In this document: in pieces, positions 44,059-56,403 of the stretch | Position numbering within the stretch: position 1 is the first letter of the stretch | Layout: every line of letters starts with the position of its first letter | Assembly: GCA_026122225.1 (NCBI GenBank) | Contig: JANEZZ010000300.1 | Location: 1-64,000, forward strand | Reading direction: 5' to 3' | DNA: 64,000 bases | Origin: Heloderma charlesbogerti | Lineage: Eukaryota; Chordata; Lepidosauria; Squamata; Helodermatidae | The notes under the pieces: model-generated | Told to the model about the DNA's origin: nothing | The model's input: only the letters and a program-made list of their open reading frames with translations | Databases searched by the model: none | Position numbers and translations under genes: made by a program

Positions 44059-45044
44059 TCTTGGCTCGAGTTCCTAGAAGCAAATGTTGATTTTATTTTT
44101 TTCTTTCGAAGCTACTCCTTGCCCATTTTCATGAGCTCATTGCAGAAGAAGGTGGTGTGGTCATTATTTTAGGCTTTTGCCTAAAGTCAGCAGGAATTTG
44201 TTTGGTACATGGGGGACAGCAAAATCTTCCTTCCTTCACAAAAGATTTATATTAAAAAATTCCAAACTGAAAGACGCTTCCCCTATATCCTCCCCAGACG
44301 GCGAAGCTGACCCTTTTGATGTTTGTATTTACAGTTTGCTCTCATCTGGATATCATTTGTGACACCGGTTTTCTCTTTCCTCCTATCACTAGGTTTTCCT
44401 GTAAAACTCATTTTGAATTTGTAGCCCAGCCTGCTTTCCTTGTGCTGTGGCAGGGCAATCTATTTAGCAGACCGCTAGTATGGCCATAAAGAGGTACTCT
44501 AGGGGTCACGCTGTGTGCTCTTGTAAATTTATCCCAAATTAACCCTGATTGGCATCCTGCTGTCCCACTGTAAAGAGACAGATGTGAACTCTCTTCAACA
44601 TCTGCAATTTCATGAGTAGCCCAGCCTATAAATTCAGAAACCTCAGTGACCTGGACTCGGGTAAAGGGTTTAGGCACCTTTACTGCCCAGCAGTGACTGG
44701 GAACCTGACAGTGATTATTAACTACAGTGGAACCAGGTTGCTCAAGAAAACTAGGTTTGACGTCAACATCCTGGTCCAGGGTGTTTGAATGTCTTTGATT
44801 CACTAGGGGGATGTTCTCATACACATGCACGCACACAGACATGCCATTTATCTTTTGTCTGCATAGCAGTGGTTACGCTGAGCCATGTAGATGCAATATG
44901 AAATGCAAGTGGTTAACAGGAGGAATTACTGGAGGCATCAATCTCCTCTTTTTGTCAGGAGGCCACCCTATCCAACTGACCAGGGCAGCACTTCTGATGC
45001 AGTAGCAAGTACACCAGACTTCTCCTTTCCATCACTGGTTTGTT
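44059..45044. other. Gene-free stretch
   Basis: A 144-codon minus frame at 44408-44842 has no family resemblance that I recognise and is not flanked by splice or start signals of note. Treated as chance. Confidence 0.4.
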
Positions 45045-45615
45045 TATTTTTTTTTTAACATTTATCCTACTCTTGAGCATTGCTGCTCTTATGCCTACAA
45101 AGCCTAAATAACAACTAGAAATGGGAGCTCAACAAAGAAAAACAACAGAACAGCAAAAGCATCAAATCGCAGCAGCAGAGCAAAACCAGATCCAAGCAAA
45201 ATTTTTAAAAGGCCTTCATTTGGCGCTCAAAAGATAAGTGAGTTGGCGCCATTCAAGCCTCCCTGGGTAGGGTGTTCCAAAAGCAGGGCACCAAAACCAA
45301 GAAGGGCTTCTCCCCAGTGGCTACTGCCCTATCCTCAGAAGGTTAGGTTTCTTCCCCCTGAAGAATGGCCTAAGATGACCTTAACTTCTGAGCATGTGCT
45401 GGGGGGGGGGGAAGCTTTCATGCTCCTGGGCCCCAAGCTATCCAGGGTACAAAACAGACAGGCAGCCCGTCCAGCTGTTCAACCACTGGCTAACCACTGG
45501 CAAGATATTATCTCAGTGTCTCATCCCAGTTAGCAGCCTTTAACAACTGTATGTTTGACTAACTGCAGTTTTCAAGCAGTCTTCAAAGGCAGAGCATTGC
45601 AATAGTGTCATGGTT
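45045..45615 (-). mobile_element. L2-type LINE 3' portion, degraded
   Basis: T-rich tail, A-rich UTR, then AGGCCTTCATTTGGCGCTC, GGGTGTTCCAAAAGCAGGGC, the reverse complement of the ORF2 C-terminal coding block, and GGCAGAGCATTGCAATAGT farther in. Confidence 0.65.
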
Positions 45616-46189
45616 TGGGGCTATGTGATCCTGAAGGCTCAGGGTAGAGGGAAACAGGGAGGTTTTTGAGGAAGATTATGGAGTCAGGCTCCAAAGAGAG
45701 AGAGAGAAATCTCCTCTGTACTTTGCCCATCTGAGCCAAAGATGCCCTCCTAAATGTGTGCACCGACAGGTGGAAGTTACAACACCAGTGATTTCCCTGG
45801 CCATGTATGGTTGCTTCCAGACCAGGCTTTTATTGTGCCATTGCCCTGAGTCATTCGCAGAATTTTTCAAGGGGTCCAGATGTCCACGGTCCCTTTGTAA
45901 CCCTCCTGTGCCCCCTCCCCCGTCTCTTACCACAAAGGATCCATGAAGCAGGGAAAGATGGAATAAGCCATACACCGCCTTTTGATTGCCTTAGGAGCTG
46001 TCCGTCTGGAAGCACCTTCGATGATACCTAAGGGAGGGTTATGTTCCTGCTGCCCTTGTTTTATGTTCAGATTTCCCCTTTATCTCCTTTTATTGATTTA
46101 GCAGGCCCCCATTAAACTCTGACACAAGGTTGTGCTTGAGTTGCAAAATGTTCCCCTTTTGCACTAACTGATAACAAATCTCGATTTTC
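45616..46189. other. Gene-free stretch upstream of the CpG-rich block
   Basis: No repeats were recognised. May hold proximal regulatory DNA for the promoter that follows, but nothing specific is seen. Confidence 0.35.
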
Positions 46190-46899
46190 CTCTAGCCCAG
46201 AGGAGAGGGGAGTGGGAGGAGGAGGAGGCAGCTGGGGTGGGAGCGGGTGAAGGTTTGTTCTTGAGCGTAAACACAACAGCGGGGGGGGGGGGCGTGTGGT
46301 TTTGCTGCTGTTCTGCGCGCAGCAAAGTACACCCAGCCGGGGGGGGGGGGAGAGAGAGAGAGAGATCTGCCTCTCTTGGCTGGATTAGTCTCGCCTAGGC
46401 CCTCCTTTCTCCGTGTCTCATTCTCCGGCTACATTTTAGTCGCTCGCGATCGCCTGCGCGCAAAGCAGTCGCCTTCGGAACGGCTTTGCGTAAAGAAGCC
46501 TTGGCTAGGAAAAGGGAGCCGCGGCGAAAGGAGAGAGGGGCTGAGCCTCGCCCGGGCGTGTTGCAGCTCCTGCCGCCGCCTCCGGAAAAAGGGGGCTTGA
46601 GGTTCGCACCGCCCCCCCCCCATTTTTCTCCTTATTTTTCCATGGTTGGAAATAATGGCTACCAAGACTTGAACAAAAGGAAAGAGAGGAAGAAAGAGAG
46701 GAAAAAGAGGGAGCAAGACTTCTCCAACGCTGGCGGAACTCGTCTCCGGCTCTGATGGTGCCGGGGGCGAGCTGTGATTTATTTTCACCCCCCCCGCTCG
46801 CCGCTTCCCGATGCCGATCGGAGCCGTGTCTCCTTCCCTTCCTCCTCCTCCTCGTCCTCCTCTTCCTCCGTTTCTTCTTCTTAGCAGCGACCCCGCGGT

Positions 46900-47731
46900 C
46901 CGGATCGGGAAAATGTTTTCGCCTCCTTGGCTTTTGAGCTGAAGAAGATTCGCAGCGTCGTTGCTCGTGGCGGGTTTTTGGGGGGGGGTCTGGATCGAGA
47001 GCTGCGGGGCAGAAAAACGGAGCCGAACAAGGACGGGCGGAAAGGAAGAAAGCAGAGGAGCCGAAAGGGGTGGTGGTGGGGAAACTTTTGAGATTTTTGT
47101 TTCAAGGGGTGGGTGGGGAAACACCTTTTTTTTTTTTTTAGTATCGTCCTTCTTATTTTTCCCTGGAAGAGCTGTGCCTCCCTTTCGCCGTCCGTGATCC
47201 AAGATCTCCGAGCATTTAAGCAGGAGAGAGAGAGAGAGCGAGGGAGAGAGCGCGCGCGGGGAGAAGGAAACGCGAGGAAAGATTTATTTTGCAGAAGGGA
47301 AGCGCGCGCTCTTGCCTCGGCGAAAGGATTGCGAGGGAGGAGAGCTCCCCGGCCTTCCTCGGTCGCCTCTCCCCGCGCTGGTCTCGTGGGTTGCGTGCGG
47401 ATGTGTCTGTCTGCCGAAGGAGCCGGGCTTTCCCTCGATCGCCGGCCGAAGCCGATCAAACCCACCTCCTCGCCTGTGGATTAAAGGCTGGAGCTGGATT
47501 CTCGTGCTCTGTGCGCCCAGCCCAGCGCAGCGCAGCCCGGCCCGGCCCGGCCGCCGCCTCCTGCCCCCCGAGCCGCGTCTCGCGCGCGGCTGCGGGGAGG
47601 GCTTTTCTCGTGCCCCTTTCTCGCCTTGTGGATTATCTCCTTCGGTTCCCTTCCTCTGCCGAGTTGCCAACTGTGCTTTCGATTGCGTTGCAAGACCCGC
47701 CTCGCTTGGACAGCAGCGTGGTCAGGGGGTG
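46900..47731 (+). other. Probable 5' noncoding first exon
   Basis: The exon end is set by G|GTAAGT at 47731/47732, a consensus donor. The start is unknown and the value given is a guess inside the CpG island. Long frames here open at non-ATG codons and reflect GC bias. A small ATG uORF lies at 47401-47484. The acceptor partner is not proven; the candidate at 63890 is the only one I noticed. It could equally be a noncoding RNA exon. Confidence 0.5.
47401..47484 (+). CDS. Upstream ORF, 27 codons, in the probable 5' exon
   Basis: ATG at 47401 with a C at -3 (weak context), ending in TAA at 47482-47484. It encodes MCLSAEGAGLSLDRRPK and ten more residues, with no family resemblance. If transcribed it could dampen translation of the downstream main frame. 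No evidence of translation is visible. Confidence 0.3.
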   Translation: MCLSAEGAGLSLDRRPKPIKPTSSPVD

Positions 47732-47737
47732 GTAAGT
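47732..47737 (+). promoter_or_regulatory. Splice donor (GTAAGT)
   Basis: A perfect six-base U1-complementary donor preceded by G, at the 3' edge of the CpG-rich block. After it, CpG density falls off and a T-rich intron-like sequence begins. Confidence 0.65.
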
Positions 47738-47911
47738 AAAATAATAAACACGCACACGCACAATGACACGCTCTTTGCAGGGGGCGGGTAAAGGGGGAGA
47801 TCCCCGCTTCTGTTCTTTACCCTGCCTTTAAAAAAATAAAGCAAACCCAGCCGGATCGGCGCCTTTGGAGATTCCCTTTCCCTTTATGATCCTTGCTTGG
47901 AGCTTTGGAGG

Positions 47912-47940
47912 GGTGTGTGTGTGTGTGTGTGTGTGTGTTG
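47912..47940. repeat. (GT)n microsatellite
   Basis: About 14 GT units at the start of the presumed intron. Confidence 0.95.
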
Positions 47941-49743
47941 GCTAGCACAGCTGGAATTTGCTCTGAAATTCCGCTAAATTGTGGGCAAGACGGACGAAAA
48001 GGGGAAATATGCCTTGTGTCTGTGTGTCCTCCCCAGCCACCCACCCACCCCACCCCCTCCTGCCGGTGAATGGATCTTTTCTTCTCGCCTGCTTTCGGTG
48101 AAATTGACGAGGTTCTTGCATTTCCTCTCCCCCAGCCTGATTTTCCTCTGGCTTTCAATGTGTTCTTTTGGTTTCTTTTCATTTTCTCCCTCTTCTCTAA
48201 CCCGCTCCGGTTGCCAGTAAAATGGTATTCCTCCCCCCCCCCCGCCCCCAAAAGGCATTTGGTGTATCGCATCACGACAACCGAACGATAATCACACTTT
48301 CTTTTTGGTGGTGGTGGTGGGATTAATAAAGGGCGGCAGGCAGCCCAACGCAGAACCGTAGAAAGGGGTTAACACTGATCTAAAGCAGACCTTTATGGCA
48401 GCGGAGAGCTTTGTGAAATGGTGGAGGAAACCGAGCTTGCTTTGGTGAAGGAAGCGTGTGTTTCCCCCTCAATCTTTATTTTCCAATCTTCTGCACAGAC
48501 CACATTTTTCTCTCCTTCCCTCTCCCTAGGAAGAGAGAGAGAGGAAATATTAAACAGTGAAGTGAATCGTTGCCTTCATGGGCAGAAAAAAAAGTCAGCC
48601 TGTATTTTGCAACAAGGCCCTGCCAAAAATTGAGGGGAAATCTGGAAGTAACATGCATCTGGTGTAAGAACTTGAAACACGCCACAAAAAAGGGATGGTT
48701 GGCCAACTCACTGATGGTGTGTGTGTGTGTAGTGGGGAGGGGTGTCTTTTAAATACATTTACATAGAGGCAAGCTCAACCTCCAAGTAAGTTTTCTTGGG
48801 AACACTCATTACTGTGATTTGTAAGCACTTTTTGCTAGGAAGAAAGATCCCACTAAATTCAGTGGGACTTAAATCTGGGTAGATATGTGAGTGTGATGTA
48901 TGTAGCAGTCCTACATAACCTCCCCCCCACACACACACACACACACTAAAAAAGTGTTCAGATTTAAATCACACTTAGCCACATTGGAAGTCAATAGGAT
49001 ACAACTAACTTAAAAAAAAATTACTAGGATTTAATTGACTTTTGAATGGAGCCTTAAGAGTTTGTGGAATTGGAGCTATTGGACTGGATCCTGTGCAAAA
49101 CTTATTTGGAAGTTCGTATTTAACTGAGGGGCTTTGCTTCTGAGCTAGACACATTTTGGATAGCATATCAGTCTTGCAGATGGAATGGTGATGGTGCGAA
49201 AATCAGTGTTTGGATGTCTGGCTTCTTTACTCTCCCCCAAAAGAAAGGGGGAAAGTGTGTGTGTGTGTGTGCACGTGTAGAATTTTCAGGATTCTTGCAA
49301 GGGCAGATTGTAAAATTCTAATATCTAAAGCAAAAAGGAAGAGAAACCATAGCCCACAGAAGTGGAGACTGATTTTCCCCCAAGTCCCACTAGCAGATTC
49401 TTCACATGCGCACACAAAGACAAGGTTGTAATTTACAAAAGTGTGCTTTACTTTCTCCAAAGAAAGACGGTAAGGTGAGGGCTGAGAGCCCACAGTTCTA
49501 AGCTAAAGCGTTGACTTCTTACTTGAGATCAACTGACAAAACTGAGGGCAGTACACTGAGGTGTAAACATCTTCCAGTGCACAAAACGAGGCAGTGAATT
49601 TTTAATAATACATACTCTCAAAGTGGTTCTTCATTTTTCTGCCAGTCTCATACACTGTCTTGTCCAGGTGTGCATTTGTGCTTTATAAATATCAGTTGCA
49701 GTTCTTTTTGGCATATGTGGCATTTTACTGATGTTTGTATTGT
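47941..49743. other. Presumed intron 1, repeat-poor
   Basis: Small GT/CA tracts at 48718-48731, 48930-48946 and 49253-49271. The short squamate palindromic repeat (CCCACTAAATTCAGTGGGAC) is at 48849-48869. No exon was recognised. Confidence 0.45.
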
Positions 49744-49764
49744 ACACACACACACACACACACA
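49744..49764. repeat. (CA)n microsatellite
   Basis: Ten CA units. Confidence 0.95.
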
Positions 49765-52070
49765 AATCCTGTTTTATCACCATGGCATGATAGTAGCATA
49801 CAGCACATGGTTCAAAGAGGTTTTAATTTGACCAAGATCAATATGAACTGAAACATAAAGTTGAAAATTAGATCTTTAAGTGAAACAGTTGATAATTAAA
49901 TCTTTTGTTCAGTTTAATTTGTCTTTTCTTCATTTACGGTGGGATTTCAGTATAGAAAAAAAAGAAATTCAGCTCAAACAAGCGTAAGGTTAAAATTGTC
50001 TTCAGGGAGCTTTCCAGTATAACATGGTGTCATTTGGCCTAACAGATATGCCAAAAGTATTCCAAAGATGTGTGAACTGCATTTGCAAAATAGATATTCT
50101 AGGCCCATGTTGCTTGTATGATAAAGGCCATCCTTGCATCTCCTGCCTAATTTCTCCCCAACCCTTTTAAATTAATTTGAAAACAATATTTCAGCCAATT
50201 AGACATTCTGAGCTCAGCTCTTTAAAAGTGCAAATTTTGTAGTGTGAAATGAGCATTCCACATCACTGGGCAAGTGAAGTGCTTTTAGTTGTGAAAAGAG
50301 CAGAGATATCAGTGGAGGGGAAGAGAATTTTTAAATCTAGTGAAAACTGGCGATCTCTGTGGAATGAAATATTTTAAAGGGAATGACCAAGCCATGCAGA
50401 AAACCCTGTGTGTATATATTGCAAAATGTATATTTCATGTGTGCATCATTAGTGGAAAAAAAAAAATCCGGTTTTACTTCAGAGGGGGGAAATAAACAGT
50501 GGTGGTGTTTACAGAGAAAGAGAGAGGAAACATTTGTTGTTCCCACTGATTGCCTTGGGGTCATGAAAGCTGCCTATTACACAAATCCTTGGTCACTGTA
50601 CTTTCTACAATGGGACCTGGAATTATTTACTGTTTTATCCACTCTTGGAAGAAAGTCTGTCTCAGCTGGAAAAGACTGTTAAGGTATTACATAGCAGCAC
50701 AACCTGCCTGCTCTTATTTCTAAGGAGTTAAATCTCTGGTCATCCCTACTCAGAGTTTTACTCCAGCGGTTTATGTTTATGTATTAAATCCAATTTTCTC
50801 TGCATTCAGGCTTAGAAAGCAGAAAGGCTTGGTTAAGGCCTCTTGCTGCATTAACGTCTTACAAATGCTACACTCCCCTGCACCCCGCCATCACCGCCTC
50901 CACCCCCTGCCCCCACGGTTTTCTAAATAGCTAGAATAAGATCCCAAACCTGTTTTGTTAACCTTTTTGTGAACATTTTAAATTCACTGGGTGAAAGAAC
51001 TCATCTGTATTAGTTTTCATTTAGGCGATAAGTGGTACCACACTTTTGCTTATAAAGATAGTTTGCACGCTGCAAGGGATACCAGAAAGTTTGAGGGTGG
51101 TTTTTCATAAATTCACATCCATTTAAATCCAGCCTGTCTGATGTGTATGCACTTGTGTGGTGTGTATTTGCTCACTCAACACGAGAAAAGCAGGGAGAAA
51201 AAAAAATTGAAATTGTCCAGCATATGGGATGGATGACTGTTTGTTTAAGCAGTAAGTTATTTTGCATGAAAAGTGCTGTTCCTTTGGCTATGGCTGAATA
51301 TGAAATGAAAAAAAAATTTTTTTTACAGGCAATAGACGCGTTTGGAACAAAACAGGAGTGCAGTATTGATTTATATAAGAACAGTGCTGAGGAAGGTATA
51401 TTGGCGAAAAGCGTAACCTGAGAACCAGGGGGTCCCTGGTTCAAAAATCTTGCCTCTGCCATGAAATAAATAGTCATGACTTTTTACCCATCCTTGAAGA
51501 TAATGAATCTCAGGAAAGGCCTTTCTATCCTGATAGTGTATATGTGTGTGTGCTTTAAGCACTCCCCAGGCACATATTTTCTTGCTGTGAATTCTGTTTG
51601 CATCTGTTTTCACAGCTGTCCTTGCATCGTTACCCCTTTGAGATAGGTGTGCAAGACCAGCACATTATCTCATCCTTGCCATCACTGTGTTTGTGTTGCA
51701 AATGAGTTTTCGGTTTGTGGGTGTGATGCTGTGGCAGTGGTGATCGGTCTTCATAGGGCTGCAGCCTCAGAATATTAGGCAAAAGTAGCCAGACTTCTTT
51801 ACATACATCTTTTTAAAAAAATCGAAACATACACACATGAAATGTAGGCTGGTTTCTCACTATCCCTTGTGTGGGAGGTGTGTCTTTAGTCAGCCCGACT
51901 TTACTTTTCATTGTGCTGCATGCAGTGTGCAGAACAGGCCGTGTGAATACTGAATGAAGTATGTGTCACCTTCCTGCACATGCAGAAGCAAGCACGGGCA
52001 AGCTTTTTGCTCACCCTCACAGACACTACTTTCCATGTAGGTTCAATAGCATGTGAACATGCAAATGCAT
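49765..52070. other. Presumed intron 1, single-copy-looking
   Basis: Very few transposable elements. A B-box-like phrase at 51430-51452 (GTCCCTGGTTCAAAAATC) may be a decayed SINE. The AT-rich stretch 49780-50260 has conserved-noncoding texture, untested. Confidence 0.4.
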
Positions 52071-52231
52071 GATGCCTGCCTTGCGCTGAGTCAAGAGTCC
52101 ATTTAGCCCAGCACTGTCTACTCAGGTTGGGATCTGCAGCTTTGCCACTACTGATGATGTCACAAATTGAACTGAGGATGTTATATAAACGAACTACAGT
52201 GTTCTGCCACTGAGCTATATGCTCCCTGCCC
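52071..52231 (-). repeat. tRNA-derived SINE (second family), degraded
   Basis: CCTTGCGCTGAGTCAAGAG, TAGCCCAGCACTGTCTAC and TGCCACTGAGCTATATGC are reverse complements in family order. Confidence 0.75.
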
Positions 52232-54156
52232 CCTCAACCCCAGAAAAGCCAGTCCACACAGACTTCTGCTTGAAGCATTAGTATTCAAGTGATGGCTTCA
52301 TGAGTAGCAGCACATCTAAAAGTCGGCATAGGCTGATTACAAACCATGGATGCTGCATGCAGAAGATGTTGTGTGAATTGTTCTGTAATCATTTGTTTAT
52401 AAGACTAGTGCTAAGCAGTAAATGCTGGTGACTGGCTGTAGAAGTACAGAATGGCCGTGCGGCACCTGCAAGGATCGTTTCACTGTATACATCACCTTGC
52501 TTATTGAAAATCGGCAGTAGATTAAGAAACTCAGACTGTCAAGCTCATAGTTGCTTCTTATGATATTTCACTCTTTGGATGGGACTCACGTAGCAGATAT
52601 CAAACATATGGATCTATCCAGAAACTGCTTCCTAGCCTAATCAGTTACCAGAAAAGGTAATGAGAAGCACAATCTGTGGAGAGAGGGAGGGAAGGGAAGA
52701 ATTGCCCTTACCTAATATCTCTTGGGAGAATTTCTGTGTCATATAATGGGAAGCATTGTATTGAAATGTCTGTGTAGATGAATTTATATCTCTGGTGCAC
52801 ATGCAAGAGAAATACTGGGGGTAGTGTGGTGAGGAATGGGGCTGATAGGGAGATCTCTATTATTGTGCAATTGTGTGTATTTTGTCAGAGGTTCGGTAAC
52901 TTACTGAGATTACATTTTTGCAAAACTCTCCCAAGATGGCAAAATGACAAAAATCTTAATTCTCTGTGACAGGCTTAATGCCAAAGATATAAAACATTAA
53001 AGGCTTATGCTTCTGTCTCAGCTTTCATTTAGTTATTTCAGTTTATCTACTGCAGTTATAGACGAATGGAAGGCAAATCCCCTGTATTACCCACTATAAA
53101 CTCAGCCAGTCATATCCTTCTAGGGGCAAAACTTAAATATATATTTCAATATTTATATTTATATGTTAAGTATATATTCAAATCTCCATGTTCTATTTAT
53201 GCAGCTTGTTGGGTTTAATAAGTCAACTCACTTAAACACTCCCACCGCACTCCTAATCTGTGGAGTCACTCAATAAAGAACATTGAAGACTTTTGTTTTG
53301 CATAGAGAGCAATATGCTATTTGACTCTGATTACCTAATTTTCTAAATTTTCAACTATATTTGCATTAAAAAGTCAGAGTCGTCCATCTCTTATACCCTC
53401 TGCCCATGGCTGGCACTTGTGTTTGGCCTCTAACAGGCCCTCTTAACCTCTTTAATGGAAGCTGAAAATCTACACTATTAAAGCCCAGCATTTGCTATTA
53501 GAAGTGGATTTAAAGATATTGCAACCAGCAGATGAACAGAATGAGGAGCTGTAAAAATTCTGTTGCGGATGAGAAAAATGTTCTCATCTGAATGCTAATT
53601 TCATATCCACAAAGTCTCCTCTTTCTGGGAGCATCTATAATGACAAAAGAGGAGCAAATTGGTGTTCATAAGTTTCTCTCTCTCTCTCTCTCTCTTCTGC
53701 AGAAATAAGTTTGTCAAAATTTTATTTTGTTTAAAGGACCATCGCCCCTTTTCCATTGTTAAGACACACAAGTCGCACAGTGACCCCTGGTGGTGGTTTT
53801 GGTAATGATAGCCTCTCACCATCCTACAATCCTTTTTATGTGTAAAATGTGTTGTTGACTTACTTGAATTTGCTCACCCAATCACATATTTTAAATATTT
53901 GGTGTTTTTCAATAATTTGTATGCCATCTTGTGGCTACTGAAGTGCATGACAATATCTCAAGTACATATGGCTTGCGGATTACCAAAAGCCAGGCATGTG
54001 ATTGAGTCTGTTTTTCCTTTAAACAAAACACCCGTGCGACACGGAACTCCCTACACAGCATTGAACCATGGCGTTCTCATATCTTCAGACTGAAATTGGT
54101 AAGGGCCCATGCCTGTATGAATTTCCTGTGTTCCTGTTCTAGGAATGCAGATTCGT
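52232..54156. other. Presumed intron 1, single-copy-looking
   Basis: Apart from a (CT)n tract at 53675-53696, I see no repeat family. The segments 53280-53540 and 52480-52640 are AT-rich and without frames. Confidence 0.4.
53675..53696. repeat. (CT)n microsatellite
   Basis: Eleven TC/CT units. Confidence 0.95.
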
Positions 54157-54164
54157 GTAGAACA

Positions 54165-54299
54165 GGTGGGTAACTTGTAGCCCTCCTGGTGTTTGGCCTA
54201 CAACTCCCATTAGCCATAGCCAGCGTAGCTAATGGTGAGCGATCATGGGAGTTGTAGGCCAAAACCTCTGGAGGGCCATAAATTATCCACTCCTGATGC
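54165..54299. mobile_element. Foldback MITE of the CCCTCC..CAACTCCCAT family, copy 5
   Basis: The flanks are GTAGAACA at 54157-54164 and 54300-54307, an exact 8-bp duplication. The arms GGCCTACAACTCCCATTAG and TGGGAGTTGTAGGCC pair around AGCCAGCGTAGCTAATGG. Confidence 0.8.
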
Positions 54300-54307
54300 G
54301 TAGAACA

Positions 54308-54988
54308 TAAACATTAATAGTGTATGGTCCAATTTGACTGCCGTGGAGACCCTTATCCACCAACTCATTTTTGCATAATCATAACCTCCTCCCAGTCAAG
54401 CTGGAGACATGGGAAATAGGTGTGATAGAAGCTACCAGGCTTGAGGCCTAACATCTATCAGAAACAATATGGCAGCATGGAACTCTCAGGTCCAAGGCTA
54501 TTCAGTACAAGGAAGCATACCAAAAGTATCTGGGGCTACTGCATATCTTTCTTAGATTAGAGGATGGCGTATAGGACTCTGTGCCTCTTCATATTGGCCT
54601 GTACATGCACCTTGAGCTCCAGGGTTAGCTCTGGGTTTGAGGGCAGAGTGCCCTCTGGTGAACCCCTGGCTTTGCTGGTGGACCAGGGTGGGCTTACCTA
54701 GCAGCTGTAGCGAGCTGAAGACTCCAAGCAGTGCCAGGCCGCCATTGAAGTTTCCCATAATGCCACAAAACACTAGCTTGGGGGCATTGTGGGGAGTTAA
54801 AACGAGAGCCAGACTCAGCCATCTGGTGCTGCCTGGCTAGCTGGGCCAGGAGTAAAAAATTAAAGGGGGCCCTGGACAGGTGTCAGTGGTGGGCCCTGCC
54901 CGCCGAAGGTGCCAGGGCCCTGGCAGCTTCCCAAGAGCGCCAGGTGTTGATGTTGGTCCTGCACGGTGTGGAGGGAAAATGTTAAGAA
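54308..54988. other. Gene-free stretch, nothing recognised
   Basis: The segment 54840-54985 is GC-richer, with GGCCCTG repeats. No family was identified. Confidence 0.4.
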
Positions 54989-55168
54989 ATGGCCTTATAC
55001 AGAGTCAGACCATTGGTCCATATAGGTCAGTACTGCCTAATCTGACCAGAGGTGCCTTCCCTGGGTTTCAGACAGAAGACTTTTCCAGCCCTATCCGAAG
55101 ATTCCAGGGATTAAACCTGGAACCTTCTACGCACAAAGCACGTGCTCTACCACTGAGCTCTGGCCCTT
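54989..55168 (-). repeat. tRNA-derived SINE (second family), full length
   Basis: GGCCTTATACAGAGTCAGACC, GGGATTAAACCTGGAACC and TGCTCTACCACTGAGCTC: end block, B box and A box in reverse. Confidence 0.85.
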
Positions 55169-55293
55169 CCAATAGGTTAATCCTACTTGACACCATCCTC
55201 CCCCCCCCGCCCCGTGGGACGCAAAATATCATACGGCCCCTACTGCCTGGTGGAATGAAGTGATAGTAGGCAGATGTGCAGACATGCAGTATC

Positions 55294-55413
55294 GGTGAAG
55301 ACAAACTGACATTGTAAAGTGCAGTGGAAGTGGTTTGAACACACGCTGGTGCTCAGGGCGAGAAACGAATGTTCAGACCACTTCCACGACACTTTAAAAT
55401 GTCTGTCTTCACC
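55294..55413. mobile_element. MITE-like foldback, 120 bp
   Basis: The left arm (GGTGAAGACAAACTGACATTG to AAGTGGTTTGAACA) pairs with the right arm over about 45 bases, with a 3-base indel. No target-site duplication is clear. It contains no repeat recognised elsewhere here. Confidence 0.7.
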
Positions 55414-55826
55414 CATAGTGGTGTGAAGAGAAAGGAATCTGATAACGGATATCTGTCCTTAGGCAGGGCAATTTTACAGCCTATTTCATCACCCAGATCC
55501 TTACGGCTAGTTTTCTTTCTGTGCTGTATACTTTGACATATGTTGTTCAACCAGTTTTATACTGTTCGTTTTCTTAAAATTTAGGCTCAACATCTTTGTT
55601 TTCTGCCTTAAAACTGTATGGTAGTATAAAATGTTTCTGTTAGAATGGATGTTCTCTTACAGCCTGATGTATAACTCCTATAAGTCCATCTACTTGGATT
55701 TAAGATACTGAACTGAAAGGATCCAGCTTGCTTAAATCCAAGTTTTGTGGCTTAACTGGATTGTGCATTGTCCCTCCAGATGGAACACACACGCATAAAT
55801 AAAAGCCTAATTTTAAGATTTCTAGA

Positions 55827-55900
55827 AATTTATTTATTTATTTATTTCATTTCTATACCACCCAATAGCCGAAGCTCTCTGGGCGGTTCACAAAATTAAG
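55827..55900 (-). mobile_element. L2-type LINE extreme 3' end
   Basis: TTTATTTATTTATTTATTTC, ATTTCTATACCACCCAATAG and CTCTCTGGGCGGTTCAC are the reverse complement of the 34500-34600 terminus. Confidence 0.85.
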
Positions 55901-56403
55901 TTTGTATAGTATCTGGGACTGGCAGTGTTTGTTGGTTATGACTCCAATAATAAAAGTACTGTTGTGGGCTGCTTTGACGGCTAGTTTTAGGGGCGGGGTT
56001 GACATTTTAAATAAGTAAATAGAATACTAGGGATAGCAGTCGATGATAAAAATGTGTGTACAAAAGTTTGCAGTAAGGATATATTACATAGAATTAAAAA
56101 TGACCAGGAAGAAAAACTCTTGGAATATAGATCACAATATGACTTAATTCTGGAAAGTGTTAAAATGTAATGCTACACAATAGCCCCAAAGTCCATAGAG
56201 GTTTGGTGCATGACCCCGGAAACATTCAGTGATTGCGAATCTAAATAGTGTTGCAACACTCTATGAGCCTTGCCATGACATAGTTAGTACAAGGATTCTA
56301 CATTTACTGTAGTCAATACCATAGTACCATTGATTAACCAAGCTTCTATTTTTAAAAGGAAGTCTTTGATCTAAGATTGTTTCCTTTGGGCCACTCAAGT
56401 GAA
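55901..56403. other. Gene-free stretch, nothing recognised
   Basis: AT-rich intron-like sequence. Confidence 0.4.

Larger units (their letters stand above)
46190..47790 (+). promoter_or_regulatory. CpG island / promoter region
   Basis: CpG dinucleotides are frequent here and rare in the rest of the window (for example GCGCGCGCGGGG near 47251 and CGGCCCGGCCCGGCCG near 47538). There are no transposable elements. G12 runs occur at 46281-46292 and 46339-46350, and GA-rich tracts at 46351-46365 and 46678-46712. No TATA box is evident, as expected of CpG promoters. The downstream splice donor indicates plus-strand transcription. The gene is not identified. Confidence 0.8.

Noticed and set aside
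44408..44842. 144-codon minus frame as an exon
   Set aside because: No family resemblance, no clear splice signals, codon texture not protein-like.
46429..47202. 257-codon minus-strand frame in the CpG island
   Set aside because: Low-complexity Pro/Arg/Lys/Gly composition from GC-rich DNA, antisense to the splice donor. No motif.
47289..47791. Two plus-strand frames of about 150 codons in the CpG island
   Set aside because: Both begin at TTG rather than ATG and run across the splice donor. GC bias explains their openness.
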